From Acephala macrosclerotiorum (Eukaryota; Ascomycota; Leotiomycetes; Helotiales; Mollisiaceae), in the NCBI GenBank assembly GCA_014904845.1, contig MU119379.1, positions 1 through 64,000 on the forward strand: a stretch of 64,000 nt of DNA, given 5' to 3'. The notes under the pieces were generated by a model. That model saw nothing but the letters and a program-made list of their open reading frames with translations. It was not told the origin of the DNA and did no database searches. Position numbers and translations under genes: made by a program. This document shows, piece by piece, positions 35,528 through 46,609 of this stretch (position 1 is its first letter; every line of letters starts with the position of its first letter).

Positions 35528-37146
35528 TTTCGACAGAGATGCATGTATGGTAGAATGGGGAAAGGGATGCATATATAGAGTAGTTGACTGGTAGCATTTG
35601 GGGAGGCATATCACGATGCAATGAATGGACAGGAGCATAATTGGTGGAACCTACGATACGAAATAGACCTTCTTTTCTGTTGGATGAAGGGCATGGACAC
35701 TTGGGTGGAGCATCATCGTTGGATTTCGAGTTGTACGAGTTGGATGTTCGATACCCTGCATAGTCGGGAGCTTGTCTGGATTTATTATCATTATTTGAAA
35801 CTTGAGGTCCAATCTTTTCATGAATGGGAGCTTCAGAAGTTCTGCATATCGACAGAAACAGATACCAGCTCGCAATCTTCGAAGGAGTTGGAAAAGGTGA
35901 GGTGTTTAAGGTTTTATGTGGAGCAACCTAGGTTCAAGGCAGAATAATTCTCTCTTCTTCAATTGGCCATTTTGCTCTCGGTAGTTCTCCTGTGCTTACG
36001 GTTTCGTCTTTCGCTGTGTCTGTGACGTGCAGGATCGGATCCAAAGACCAATTAGGATAACCTGAAATGAGCTGTCCACGATGTTCACGGAGAGTCAGCT
36101 TTTCCGTCGTCCACATCGTAAAGAAGGGTTCAATTCAAACAGGGGATGGAGAAGGCGATCAGAAGATGATTACCCTTTCTGGACGTGGCTTTCGATCTTC
36201 TGCATCCAGGGTCCTTTTGGGATACTCGGGACTCGAAACTTCCAAGGCCAGGCTGAGAGCATGTCACATACCGAAAGGAGGCGTGGTCGGAGCTGAGAAT
36301 CACTGTGCCTTACCAGTTGTAGCTAGGTCTTTTTCGGTTGAGATCTGAGATCGTGGAAAATCCCCACTGCAGAATTCAAATGGAATCCTTCAAAGTCCAT
36401 ATTCAAGGCTTCCATATTCTGTCCCAGTCTTCCAAGATCAAGAAGTCTAAATGCCTCGTCCAGTGATGTCTCCGCCGGCAGCACCGGAAAAAGGCTTGTC
36501 TCACTAGTACCCTCGGCTACAACTTCAGGGGCTCAGCTCGAAATCTCCTCGAACCCTTTTTGGACATCAGCCTTTCACATCCCAAGCCCCAAATTGCGCT
36601 TTTATTACCCAACTTCTCATCAACCTTGCTAATTAGAGTATCTCATTGGATTGATCGCAAGGATGATGCCAGAGATGGTTAGGTTAAACTTGATGCTGAG
36701 CCTCAAATCATGTAGGTTTCGCTGAGACGGCGAATCTCTGGCCGCTGGAATGTCCCTGTGTCCATGCGAGTCCAACCATCGACTGCACTGCTTATTTCTG
36801 AAATTTCCACCCCCCTTTGCGCTCCTGCATGGTCTGATCCTGATTTCCCCTTTCTCTTCTATTTTAGGTTTAGGCACCCGCCCGAATCATCTCGTTCGTT
36901 GGATTTCTGGGATTTTGGGTAGTAAGCTAATATGGTATGTCATTTTCTTTGGTGGTAAATAGAAAAGGCGCAGTCCTCGATATTTGTGGAGAGGTGTTGG
37001 TTGGTTCAATTTCGGGTCTCGTGTTGGATGATGATGAGATGAGCATCGTGCTTACTTGTATTTCTTTACTCATCTGATTTCCTCTTCCTTTCAATTTTTT
37101 CTTTTCCCTTTCCCTTTTTCGGTTTGGAAATCAAAATATTGGAAAT
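35528..37146. other. Intergenic region, no gene seen
   Basis: About 1.6 kb between two plus-strand genes. Short frames at 35621-35947, 36067-36348 and 36750-36962 lack codon regularity and family resemblance. A pyrimidine-rich tract just before 37146 probably belongs to the leader of the glycosyltransferase gene. Confidence 0.5.
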
Positions 37147-38355
37147 ATGGCGTTTGGGTTCGGGGCTCGAGATCGCTTAGGGAAGAGGAAGACGACTTCG
37201 ACTATTTGGTCACGGCGCAATTCTTTCAAACTCATCACCATCCTCCTCATCTTCAGCTTCTGCGTCTTCTTCTTCCGCCAGAATCTTGCGTATGGAGGAC
37301 ACAAACACGCCATCAGTCCCACAGATCTCGAGCTCGAAGAAGATTATTTGCGCTCGAATACGCAATTGATCGACAGCAATGGATTCCTCAACCCCGTCGA
37401 AGCAGCTGGATATTGCAGCAATCATGGCTGGAACGCCTTTCCTCGTCGCGACTCCCGGCGCAAAATATACGACTTGTTCATGATTAACACCGAGCTTGAC
37501 TGGCTTGAGATTCGATTGAATGAACTTCATCACCATGTTGATTATTTCGTTATTCTGGAGTCGGCATCGACCTTTACTGGATTACCTAAGCCGTTGATCT
37601 TGAATGATAGTTGGGGTAATTTCACGAAGTTTAAGGATCAGATTATCTATCATGTCCTTGAGGATCCGGACCCGAAGAGAGTAAAGGAGGAGGGGTGGAC
37701 ACAATGGGACCACGAAAAACACCAACGGAATGCCATGTTTGAACAAGTTCTCCCCCGCCTTTCCGGGCCCCAAGCACCGAATCCAGAAGATGTTATACTC
37801 GTGTCCGACATCGACGAGATTCCTCGTCCAGCATCATTAATTGTGTTGAGGAATTGCGAGTTCCCAAAACGGTTGACGCTGAGAAGTAGATTCTACTACT
37901 ACAGTTTCCAATGGCTCCACCGAGGATCGGAATGGGCACATCCCCAAGCCACAACCTACTCTTCTAACAGCACTATCCTCCCACAAGACCTTCGCGGCGG
38001 TCACGGATCCCCGTTTTTCGATAAAGAGAAAGCAGATCTCTACAACGCGGCCTGGCACTGCAGTTCCTGCTTCGCAACCATCGAAGAGATGTTGGGGAAG
38101 ATGCAGAGTTTTTCTCATGTGGAGTATAATGAGAAGAAATTCAGGAAGAAGGATTGGATCGTTGAGCATATTAGGAAGGGGAGGGATCTTTGGGATAGGT
38201 GGGGTCAGTGGTATTTGAGGATCGAAGCAAACCAGGATGTGCCGGCGTATGTTGCGGGGCAGAAAGAGAGGTTTGGATACCTTTTGGATAGAGACGGGGA
38301 GAGCGCCGGGTTTGTGGATTATATGCCTGGTGATGCGGAGGAGATCAAGAGATGA
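37147..38355 (+). CDS. Type II membrane glycosyltransferase, GT17 family (N-acetylglucosaminyltransferase III-like)
   Basis: A single exon of 402 residues. A short basic cytosolic end (GARDRLGKRKTTS) is followed by one membrane segment at about 28-45 (LITILLIFSFCVFFF), the usual Golgi type II anchor. The lumenal domain has the GT17 hallmarks: IYDLFMINTELDWLEIRLNE, HVDYFVILES..TFTGLPKP, the catalytic-site SDIDEIPRP (the DXD-like motif), RFYYYSFQW, and GGHGSPF..AAWHCSSCF. Animal members add a bisecting GlcNAc to N-glycans. Many ascomycetes have GT17 proteins whose acceptor is unknown, so the substrate should not be transferred from animals. The length is complete and the ends are clean. Confidence 0.92.
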   Translation: MAFGFGARDRLGKRKTTSTIWSRRNSFKLITILLIFSFCVFFFRQNLAYGGHKHAISPTDLELEEDYLRSNTQLIDSNGFLNPVEAAGYCSNHGWNAFPRRDSRRKIYDLFMINTELDWLEIRLNELHHHVDYFVILESASTFTGLPKPLILNDSWGNFTKFKDQIIYHVLEDPDPKRVKEEGWTQWDHEKHQRNAMFEQVLPRLSGPQAPNPEDVILVSDIDEIPRPASLIVLRNCEFPKRLTLRSRFYYYSFQWLHRGSEWAHPQATTYSSNSTILPQDLRGGHGSPFFDKEKADLYNAAWHCSSCFATIEEMLGKMQSFSHVEYNEKKFRKKDWIVEHIRKGRDLWDRWGQWYLRIEANQDVPAYVAGQKERFGYLLDRDGESAGFVDYMPGDAEEIKR

Positions 38356-39689
38356 TGATTGTGGTATATTATACCCAGGTTTGGATTTTGTTTTGGAATG
38401 CATAGCGTTTGGTCGGGTAGACTTGTATCTTTCTGTTTTGTATGTGCCTGTATTGAGCTCACGTGACGAGTCTCACGTTGGTTCTTGTGCGTATGAAGGT
38501 TCCATGACATCTTCGGCGTTTTCCTACACTGATAGTCGGAGCTAATTGTTCGGCACGACTTGTATGTGTGAGGCTTCCGTGATCAAGCAACGTTGTCCCT
38601 CCCGTATTTAGGATCACAGCCCTTCCGTTTCTTGAACATCCTACGTCGGCGTTCTACTCTATTTCTGCGATTGCTTTCGCGTTTCAGATACTCAAACTTC
38701 CGCCATATTTTGTGGCATACTTTCTTGAATCTCCAACATTCAGCTTCCAGTCCATTCCTCGTTGTGTTGTCGAGCAGCTCCGTGCGAATGAATCCGATGT
38801 CGAGACGTCGGCCGAGTAACCTCGTCCGATCCACCATAGGACTTTCAACCCTTTTTGATGCCCCAAACAGTCTGCATCCACTTTATTTATCTATCTTACA
38901 CAGGTATCGATAAACAAATAGAACTGAATTATCGAATTATCTTTCAAAACAGTAAGTGTCGTCGGTGTCCTCGACCAGCTAGATTAACTGAATGTCATTC
39001 AGGTCCTGATTCGTTACAGAGGTGTATTCACAACAAGCACTGGAACTATAAATACAACCTTTCCAAAGTGTCCAGACCGCACCTTCATCAAATGGCAATA
39101 GCCCACTTCGAATATCTTCAGCCTCCCCGAGTATCTACAAATTGCATACAACCCAGAGGTTCACAATAACACGACTCTTCGTCTCTCCCGCCCCATCATT
39201 CTACGCAGCCGCTATCCTGGCACCTTTTCAAGAATTCCTTCTCTGAACCGCGCTTGGACTCTTCGTCGCGATCCTGCTTTTTTATGTCGGCTTGTTTGAT
39301 ATCTTTAACTAGGGAAGATGGATGGAAGGGCGAGACCTCCGAGAAATTTGTTTTGGGTAAGTTGCGAAGGTGGAGTTGGCTGCGTTGGATAGGGTGATAC
39401 AATGTAGGAGTATGAGAGGTAATTATAAAATTGTTGCGAATAACACGAGCGAGAAGTTAGCTAGATCAAAGAAGTTTGTGAATACAATATAACATCCTCG
39501 AATCATTTCCCTTCCAATTTACTTTTCATATACGGACATTCTCCTCTTTTTTTACCAGCATCAGGCTTCGGCAAAAGTCTGGGATCAAATTCAGCCAAGT
39601 TTCCGCCAAAGGAACCGGAGCGGAAAAACCTAATAAAAGGCTTTTAATTGGTCAAAATCAAGCGAGCTAAGATAATAAGTCTTATAAGA
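38356..39689. other. Intergenic region, no gene seen
   Basis: Overlapping frames at 38583-38913 on both strands are not convincing. The right end grades into the RIPed repeat at about 39690. Confidence 0.5.
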
Positions 39690-40600
39690 AATATTAAAAC
39701 TTTTTAAATGCGTTTTTGTTTGAAATATTAAAATATTTATTTAAATATTAAATATTTTTATAATTGTATAATTTTTAAAAAAAAAAAATTTAAAAACTTT
39801 TTTTTTAAAATTATATATTAAAAAAAAAAATTTAAATTAATTAAATCGGTCGTAGTAATTTAATATAAAAAACGGGATTTTTAAAAAGTATTTTTTAATA
39901 TAAAACTTTATTAAAAATACGTTTTTATTTAAAGTATTAAAATATTTAAATATTAAAATTATTTTATAATTATATATTAAATAAAATAATTTAAATTAAT
40001 TAAATCGATCGTAATAATTAAATATAAAAACCGAAATTTTAAAAAAAAAAAATTTAATATAAAATTTTATTAAAAATACGTTTTTATTTTAAATATTAAA
40101 AAATTTATTAATTTATTAATTTTTATCACTCGATAAAATTTAAAATTATTTTAATAATTATTTTAATTTTAAATACTTATAAAACGTTTAAATTAAAAGC
40201 TTTTAATTTAAAACTTAAAATGAAAATAAATTAATAAAATCGAAGACTTTATAATTTTTTATAAAAATATTTTTACGAGATTTATAAAATAAAATATACG
40301 TCGAATAAAAATTAAAAAAAAAATTATTTTAAAAATTTATAATAATTAAATAAATCGAACGAATTATATTACGAATTATTATAAAATTAATATAATTATT
40401 TATATTATATTATATAATATTATATAATTTTTTTTTTTTAAATCTTTTTTAAAAATATTAATAAAATTATATAATTTGAAAAAAAAATTATATTTATTAT
40501 TTTATATATTAAAAATATTTAAAATTACTATTTTTGATATTAAAAATAATTTAAATTAAAAAGTAATTTAAAATTAAAAAGCCCGATTTAATATATTTTC
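39690..40600. repeat. RIPed repeat with internal tandem units, related to 61.9-62.5 kb
   Basis: An isolated AT-rich island of about 0.9 kb. Its core (about 39690-40330) aligns by eye with the reverse complement of about 61900-62540, including AAATATACGTCGAATAAAAA, the AAAGC/GTTTTTAATTTAAAAC region, and TATAATTGTATAATTTTTAA. The two are therefore copies of one family in opposite orientation. Inside it, a unit beginning with a TACGTTTTTATTT motif recurs at about 39712, 39915 and 40075, and an AAATTAATTAAATCG unit recurs at about 39833 and 39989. Near its edges, AAAGGCTTTTAATT (left) and AATTAAAAAGCCC (right) are roughly inverted, so it may be a short terminal-repeat element. The class is not established. 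Confidence 0.72.
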
Positions 40601-41234
40601 ATTTTTGCTCGAACTAATCAGCAATTGATCAGCAGATCATTTAAGTCATTCAGCGGTTGCTCTTATTGTCAGCCATTCAATTGTTTATTTTGCTCGAATG
40701 ATTAAAGGCTGACTGGCTTAATAACCACTCTGGCTTCCGCTCTCGTGCGTCCCGTTCCAGCTTCAGACGAACTCAACACCTCTCTCTGGCAACGGCGCAA
40801 TACTTCTATCTTCAAGCATTTCAAATCTCACATCCGCATCTTCACCATAGTTCAACGCATATGGCAAGCTTAGCCCAAAGCCTGATAAAGGCGCAGGTCG
40901 ATAAATCCTCTGCCTCAATTCTGCCAATGTCAAATAATCCAACACCCCCTCCGACGTCTGCAGCCTTGCATTCGCAACATCAAAATAGCTTTGAACTCAA
41001 ACTTGAAGGCTTAGCAATGACCAGAAGAGCAGACCAATGAATCCATATTCCAAATTATATTCATCTTCTTGGAAACTCTTCGAATTCTTAACATTTTTTA
41101 CGAATTCTGCTTTAAGTAATGTTTTAATTAGTGTGACCGAAGTATAATATGAAATGCTTTTTTATTTTTATATCATCCTCTCGAAATTTAGATTTCCGCA
41201 TGCCGCTATTCTACAGACATGGCAGATCTCTAAA

Positions 41235-42790
41235 TTATTGGACTGGAGTATACCAGGAACTCTTCAGGATATCAGGCGCCTCCCCTCCAATCGATGCAGC
41301 TTGCAGAAATAATGCCGCATTTGTGCTGATCGCCATAACCTCATTCGTAATCTCCGCTACCTTGTTTGTTACAAAATTGTTGATTCTCTGGTCCATATAG
41401 CTTATGTGGTCGTTAGCAAAGTAGTTGAACCACTTTACCATATTTTCCGCTCCGACTTGTTGAGCAGCAAAGTCGCCCAATTCTTCGATGATTCGACAGA
41501 GTATCACCTGCAGGATTACCGAATTGACATTCATGTATTTGAAGACGGCGAGAATGTTCATGAGCTGATCCATCTTTTGACTAATAGTCAACGATGCCCA
41601 GAGTTTTTTGCCGACGATATTGATGACACTCGGGTCGTGCATTTTCTGCTTGAGGCCATTAAGGCCTGTTTCGAGTAGTGCAAGGACTTCGGGATAATCG
41701 TAGGATCCTAATATACTGAAAATGTGGGTCATGGCTGATCCAGTCAATCCAGTGACTTTGCTATGGTATTGCTCGTTGACAAAGGCGTCCCAAACGTCCA
41801 TGGGGATGAAGCTGAGAGCGATAGTGGCTCCTGATGGCAACTTTGGGAGTACCAATTTCCCTTTCTTTTGGACTAAAACGCCTGCAGAAGTCCTGATAAA
41901 CTTGAGGATGTTTCCTTGTTCGAATAGATGCTCCACCGCCACGGCTTGCCCGGCAATGGCTGTGGTTGCAAGCGAGAGTACTGAACATTGATCTTTTGCC
42001 AAGCTCGTATTTCGAGACCAAACTGACATCCCCGGAAATTGTTTCAGAAGCATGAGTCTGGATGGATACGCTACAGACTGAATGACTAAACTCCAGCCTC
42101 AGTCTCGAGAATGAAGTTAGGATCAAGAGCCCATGGTCGAGGACCTCCGCGTCGCTCCAGCTCGAGGTCCCCCCAACGTCTCTCAAGGTCGTCAAAGAAA
42201 GCCTCTCGTTTTGTGATGGCGTCCACGTCAAGCACACCATCGTCTTCAGTGTCTTGGGCTTCAAGTGGTGATCCGTCCGAGTCGAGCAAACCAGACGTGG
42301 GCCAGGCAACAGGACTAGAGGCGCAAAAGCCATCTTGACCTGGGGGTAAGCCTGTGAGATTGCTACTACTTACAAGTCCTGTTGTACATTGGACAATGTA
42401 GTATTTCCCAAAAACGAAGGGCTTCGTATATGTCGACACTGTTGATGGGAGGGTTCGGGCAGTGAGCTCGCGCTTTGATGAGGACCGCTCACACAGAGGT
42501 GACAAAGTTGAAGAACTGGTCGTGCCAGGGACGTTATCGGTCGCGGTCTCGTCGTTCGCTCACGGTGGAAATGAACCCGCTGAGCTGACCAGGGCCGTCT
42601 GTGCTAAGCCGATGCCAGCTTGTATCTCAGGACATTCGCCATCAGAAGAAAGACCAACGTAAGCCTCATAAGAGGTAGTGATAGTCTCATGTGCTTCAAC
42701 GGTGCCGGGTCCAGGTAAAGATGCTCCTGCAAAAGGGCATCCGACGTGGGAACATGTTGTATCTTGCAATTGAAAAGCACGGCCGTAGAA
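41235..42790 (-). pseudogene. GH18 chitinase remnant (subgroup C/killer-toxin-like), 5' part lost
   Basis: The minus strand reads the last part of a GH18 barrel from FYGRAFQLQDTTCSHVGCPF, the conserved chitinase stretch with its Cys pair, followed by a long C-terminal region. That region includes ERRWGDLELERR, PRPWALDPNFIL and, at 41235-42053, LMNILAVFKYMN and GDFAAQQVGAENMVKWFNYF. The last part resembles the C-terminal region of fungal subgroup C chitinases, which often carry LysM domains or lie next to LysM genes. Damage: stops TAG and TGA just before FYGR, a TGA at 42560-42562 in an otherwise open frame, and a one-base-equivalent frameshift near 42083. The catalytic DXXDXDXE region and everything upstream are absent. 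At 42785 the sequence switches to an oppositely oriented LysM remnant. Confidence 0.75.
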
Positions 42791-42800
42791 TCAATTCTAC
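42785..42800. repeat. 16-bp palindrome at the chitinase/LysM junction
   Basis: GTAGAAT, two bases, ATTCTAC. On the minus strand its TTCTAC encodes Phe-Tyr of the chitinase FYGR motif; on the plus strand its TTCTAC encodes Phe-Tyr before the LysM TAKSGDSC stretch. It therefore marks the exact point where two coding remnants meet head to head. Confidence 0.85.
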
Positions 42801-42894
42801 ACCGCAAAATCGGGAGACTCGTGTGGAAGCATCGAGGACGCTTTTGATATCACTTTCACCCAGTTCTTCTCTTGGAATCTGGCGGCAGGAAGTG

Positions 42895-42902
42895 GCTGCA
42901 GT
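42895..42902 (+). repeat. Left target site duplication of the hAT element
   Basis: GCTGCAGT directly before the left terminal repeat; the identical 8 bp follow the right end at 45757-45764. Eight bases is the size made by hAT transposases. Confidence 0.93.
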
Positions 42903-45756
42903 CAGTGTGGGTCACAATATAGCGATATATTTTATCTATTATGATAAATAAATATGATATGAGAAAGTTCGTATTTCTGAAATATGATATGGTTCAACTT
43001 CATATTGCCAATATAAAATTGAAGCTTTTATATTTCTGATATTTCTATATTAAGTAAGAGCAGTGATAAGAAAAAGTAAGTGCGTATTTTACTAGTCTCG
43101 CTTAAAGCAAATATCGTGCAGCAAAGTAGGAAAATGAACAAACTTTAATTTATTATCACAATACAACGTCGTAAACCTTAGAAATAGCAATCAAATCGAT
43201 TTTTTTAAATCTTAAAAGCTCAATAAATCAAGAATCGTAATTTTTAAACGTTGCGTTATAGAGTTATTAATTGTTGAAATATCACTATTTTTTAACCTCT
43301 GATAAGCTTTTATTATGCCAACGCACACTATAAATAATTGATTACTTAGCTCTAAGTACTTAAACTTCTATATAATTATCGAAAATCATCAAAATGCTAT
43401 CTAGAAAAAAACAAAAAACTCTCGCATTTATTAGAACTGTTATTAATCGATCAATAGCACCTGAAAAAAATCCTAGTAATACTAGTACTGTCGCTGCTTC
43501 CTTTAGTCTAACGCTAGAATCATCTACTGCTGTCTCTAGTCCAGCGCCAAAAGACTTTTCTGCGAAACTAAAAGTACGAACATTATAAGTCTTTAATCAT
43601 ATACCAAATGAGAATAAGCAAACACGATATTATAATGATTTTGATCGCGAGGAATAGCGTTATCGTTATTGCTCGAAACGATATAAAACCTCAGGCAATA
43701 ACAGTAGTCCAGTAGACTATTTCGTCGATTTCCATTATCTAGAAATTGGATTTAAACGCAACGTCAAAACTTAGAACGTACAAATCTCACTCGAGAAAGT
43801 CATCGTTCAAATAGCAATTGCTTCTCAAAAACGACGACGACACAATATAGAGACGATAGAGCAAAACGTGTTAAAAACACTGTAAATACGATGTTTGATT
43901 TCTAATAATTTATTTTTTCGATTAATCGAAAGCAACGAATTTCGAGTCTTTTTAAAGTATTTTAATAAAAACGCGAAAAAGTTTTTAGCAAAAAATTATT
44001 TACAAGTTCGTAAATAAGTTTTTCGATAGTACAAAAGTTTAAAAGAAATTCTAATCAAAGTTACACTAAACAAAGCAAAAACGAAGATTTATATTTTTTG
44101 CGACTTTTGAACTTCTTTCAATTCGATCGCGATTCTCGATATTACAATACAATTTATCGATAAAATTAGTACACTCAAAAGCTTGATTTTAAAGATGAGA
44201 GAATTGATTGAAAAGTATAACGAAAAGAATATATCGAAACTAGTACTAGAAATCATCAAAAAATACGATATCGAGAAAAATTTTGATTATTTTACAATAA
44301 ACAACGCGAGAGATAACGATACTCTTATATTACATTTTTTTAGCGCTTTTCGACGCGAATTTCGATTGTTATATGATTCTATTTACTATTGCATACACTA
44401 TTAAAAACACGTTATTAATTTCGTCGTTAAATTCTTTTTATTTGTTATCGACAAAAAGAATATCGAAGAAAATAACGCTATTAACGTTTACGCGATTACA
44501 TTGAAAGAAATTGAAAAATAGAGAAAAAAAAAGTCTTTAAGCAAACTTTATAATTTCGTAGTTTGATTGATTGAAAGCATACAACGACTTTACAATTTTC
44601 TGAAAATGATAAATCAATATATTTCTCGAGATAATACAACGCGTTAAAATTCATAGTTTATAATGATTTAAATAGTATAGAATTTGCGCGATTTGATCGA
44701 CGAATTTATTACAATTTATATAATTGTACAACTAGAAAACGATCAATTGAATAATAAAGAATAGACTATAATTTTTATCGTCAAAAACTTTCTATAGAAA
44801 CTTTTAATGAGTATCAAAATCTGCGAATTTAAACAATCAATTCTCGATCTCGTTCTTTTTTGTATCGATTATATACTCAATTAATTCGAAAAGCATAAAA
44901 CTCAATTCAAAAACGATTTTATTTTCGGGTCGATATTCAATTCAAAGTAGACGAAAATAAACAAATATTACGATCTCAGTAATAAAACGCCTGTTTATAT
45001 CGCTACTCTAATTTTATACTTTTCGCGCAAGTAGAAATATCTCGAAAAGCATTAGAAACTAGTATAAGTGAAATTTGTCAAAGTATCTATTAAAAATCTT
45101 TAAGTAAAGAAATACAAAATTCATTTTTCGATTATTACGTCGATTTCTACTACTATCGCAGAATCAGCAAAGCAAAAGAACGAATTCCTCGAATAGTTCG
45201 CCGAGCAAAAAGATACTTCTTTCGACGACGAATACGAACAATATTGCAATATGAGACAAATATTGAGTATTAAGAATAGCTACAAATAGTGACTTGAAGA
45301 AACACAACAAAAGCGATTCTTTCTATTGTTAAGAATGGCTTTAGACATGCTCTTTATTCTAGCTATGTCTGTTGATTTAGAACGTCTCTTTTCAGGCGCA
45401 AAGATCACTATTTCCGATCGTCGCAATCGTCTTGGGATTGAGACAATTGAAGTCTTTGAGTGTTTGAAATCGTGATTAAATATCGTAGAGGCTTTAGACG
45501 ACGATCTCGAAGATTTAGACGAATTGGTAGAGGTGTTCACTGAGAAAGTGGTTGCTACAACGGTCGATTTGACAGATCTTAGTTAAATTGAGGCTTTTTT
45601 TGGCTCGATATATTTATATTGGCAATATATTTCTTAAGAAATATGATATGGCAGTTCCATATTTCGACGATACGATATGAATAGCTTCATATCGCGATTA
45701 TATTTCGACCCTCCATATTACCCAATATATATTACTTCATATTGTGACCCACACTG
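42903..45756 (+). mobile_element. hAT-family DNA transposon, 2854 bp, inactivated
   Basis: The ends are inverted: CAGTGTGGGTCACAATAT at 42903 and ATATTGTGACCCACACTG ending at 45756, the CAGTG..CACTG form typical of hAT elements. They are flanked by a perfect 8-bp duplication. Subterminal ATATGATATGG-like motifs recur in both orientations at each end and may be transposase-binding sites. The interior is moderately RIPed, with many TAG/TGA/TAA stops. Because both target copies are identical while the interior is mutated, the insertion is old enough to have met RIP, but the flanks escaped it. Confidence 0.95.
43394..45585 (+). pseudogene. hAT transposase remnant
   Basis: An N-terminal piece opens at 43394 (MLSRKKQKT) and a C-terminal dimerisation domain (hATC) is readable at about 45330-45470: MALDMLFILAMSVDLERLFS followed by an SDRRNRLG block and CLKS. 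It stops at a TGA where Trp is expected (CLKSW), which fits a TGG-to-TGA transition. Between them the frame is broken many times, and only fragments such as 44183-44404 stay open. No active transposase can be made from this copy. Confidence 0.88.
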
Positions 45757-45764
45757 GCTGCAGT
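45757..45764 (+). repeat. Right target site duplication of the hAT element
   Basis: GCTGCAGT, identical to 42895-42902. The LysM remnant continues immediately after it. Confidence 0.93.
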
Positions 45765-46609
45765 GCTGCACCTTGTTAGTGATTGGCGATGCTTATTGTG
45801 TGTTCGCGCCAACGACAACGATAATAACTACAAGCTCTTCTACGTCAAGCACGCTTGTCATAGTTCCAACTCAAACTGGCATCGTCTCCTCCAGTACAGA
45901 GTACTATATCACTCAATCCGGGGACGGATGCGCCTCCATCGAAGATAAATTTGGCATCTCCTTCGCCCAATTCTATGTCTGGAATCCAGCTATCGGCAGT
46001 GGTTGCGGCAGTCTCTGGCTCGGAGAAACGTACTGGGTAGCAGCCCCCTCACAGCCCGGTATCTCAACAGCTTGTACCGAGTACTATGTCACCAAGTCAG
46101 GAGATAGTTGTGGGTCTATCGAAGATGCCTTTGGTATCACGTTCGCGCAATTCTTCCCGTGGAATCCAGCAATTGGGAGTGGGTGTACGAGTCTGTGGCT
46201 CGATGAGACGTATTGCGTTGCTGCTCCGAGCACGACCACGACGACGAGTGTTACTCCGCCAAGTCCTACGCAGACTGGTATCATTGCTACTTGCAATGCT
46301 TACACGGTCGTTGCATCAGGTAAGTTTCTGTTTAAAGCCCAGCAAGTTGGGATTATGCTGACCGAAATTTTCTTCGCAGGTGGTAGTTGTGATGCCATCG
46401 AATCTCAGTTCGAAATCGCCTTTACGCAGTTCTTTGCTTAGAACCCCGCTATGGGGTTGGGCTATACTAATCTTTAGGTTAGAGAAGCATAGTGCGTTAG
46501 AGTTTCGCCTTGGCACATAAGATTGAATAATAAGAAGGTTTTCTTCGTATATATCATTTGTAGTAATTTGTTGAAGAGTATTTTACATACTTTATATCTA
46601 CCTTCCCGC

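Larger units (their letters stand above)
42795..46505 (+). pseudogene. LysM-domain protein remnant with four LysM units, split by a hAT transposon
   Basis: Four LysM units of the fungal chitin-binding type are visible. Unit A starts at FYTAKSGDSCGSIEDAF (42795) and is cut at 42902 by a transposon; it resumes at 45765 with LVIGDAYCVFAP. Unit B (45899-46040), unit C (46079-46220) and unit D (46297-46505) follow, with Ser/Thr-rich linkers. Unit D contains an intron (GTAAGT at about 46320 to GCAG at about 46380). The gene is dead: removing the transposon and one target copy still leaves a frame change in unit A, unit D has TAG where Trp is expected twice (FFA-stop-NP and TNL-stop), and a further stop follows. 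Unit B has Trp instead of the usual Cys. LysM proteins bind chitin fragments outside the cell. This piece may be the 5' half of the adjacent chitinase or a separate neighbouring gene. Confidence 0.82.

Noticed and set aside
38583..38913. Basic small protein (minus) or opposite plus-strand frame after the glycosyltransferase gene
   Set aside because: Both strands are open with no family match; probably chance.
42331..42365. 34-bp GTAAGT..CCCAG intron in the chitinase remnant
   Set aside because: Its removal shifts out of the good coding frame, which is open through the site.
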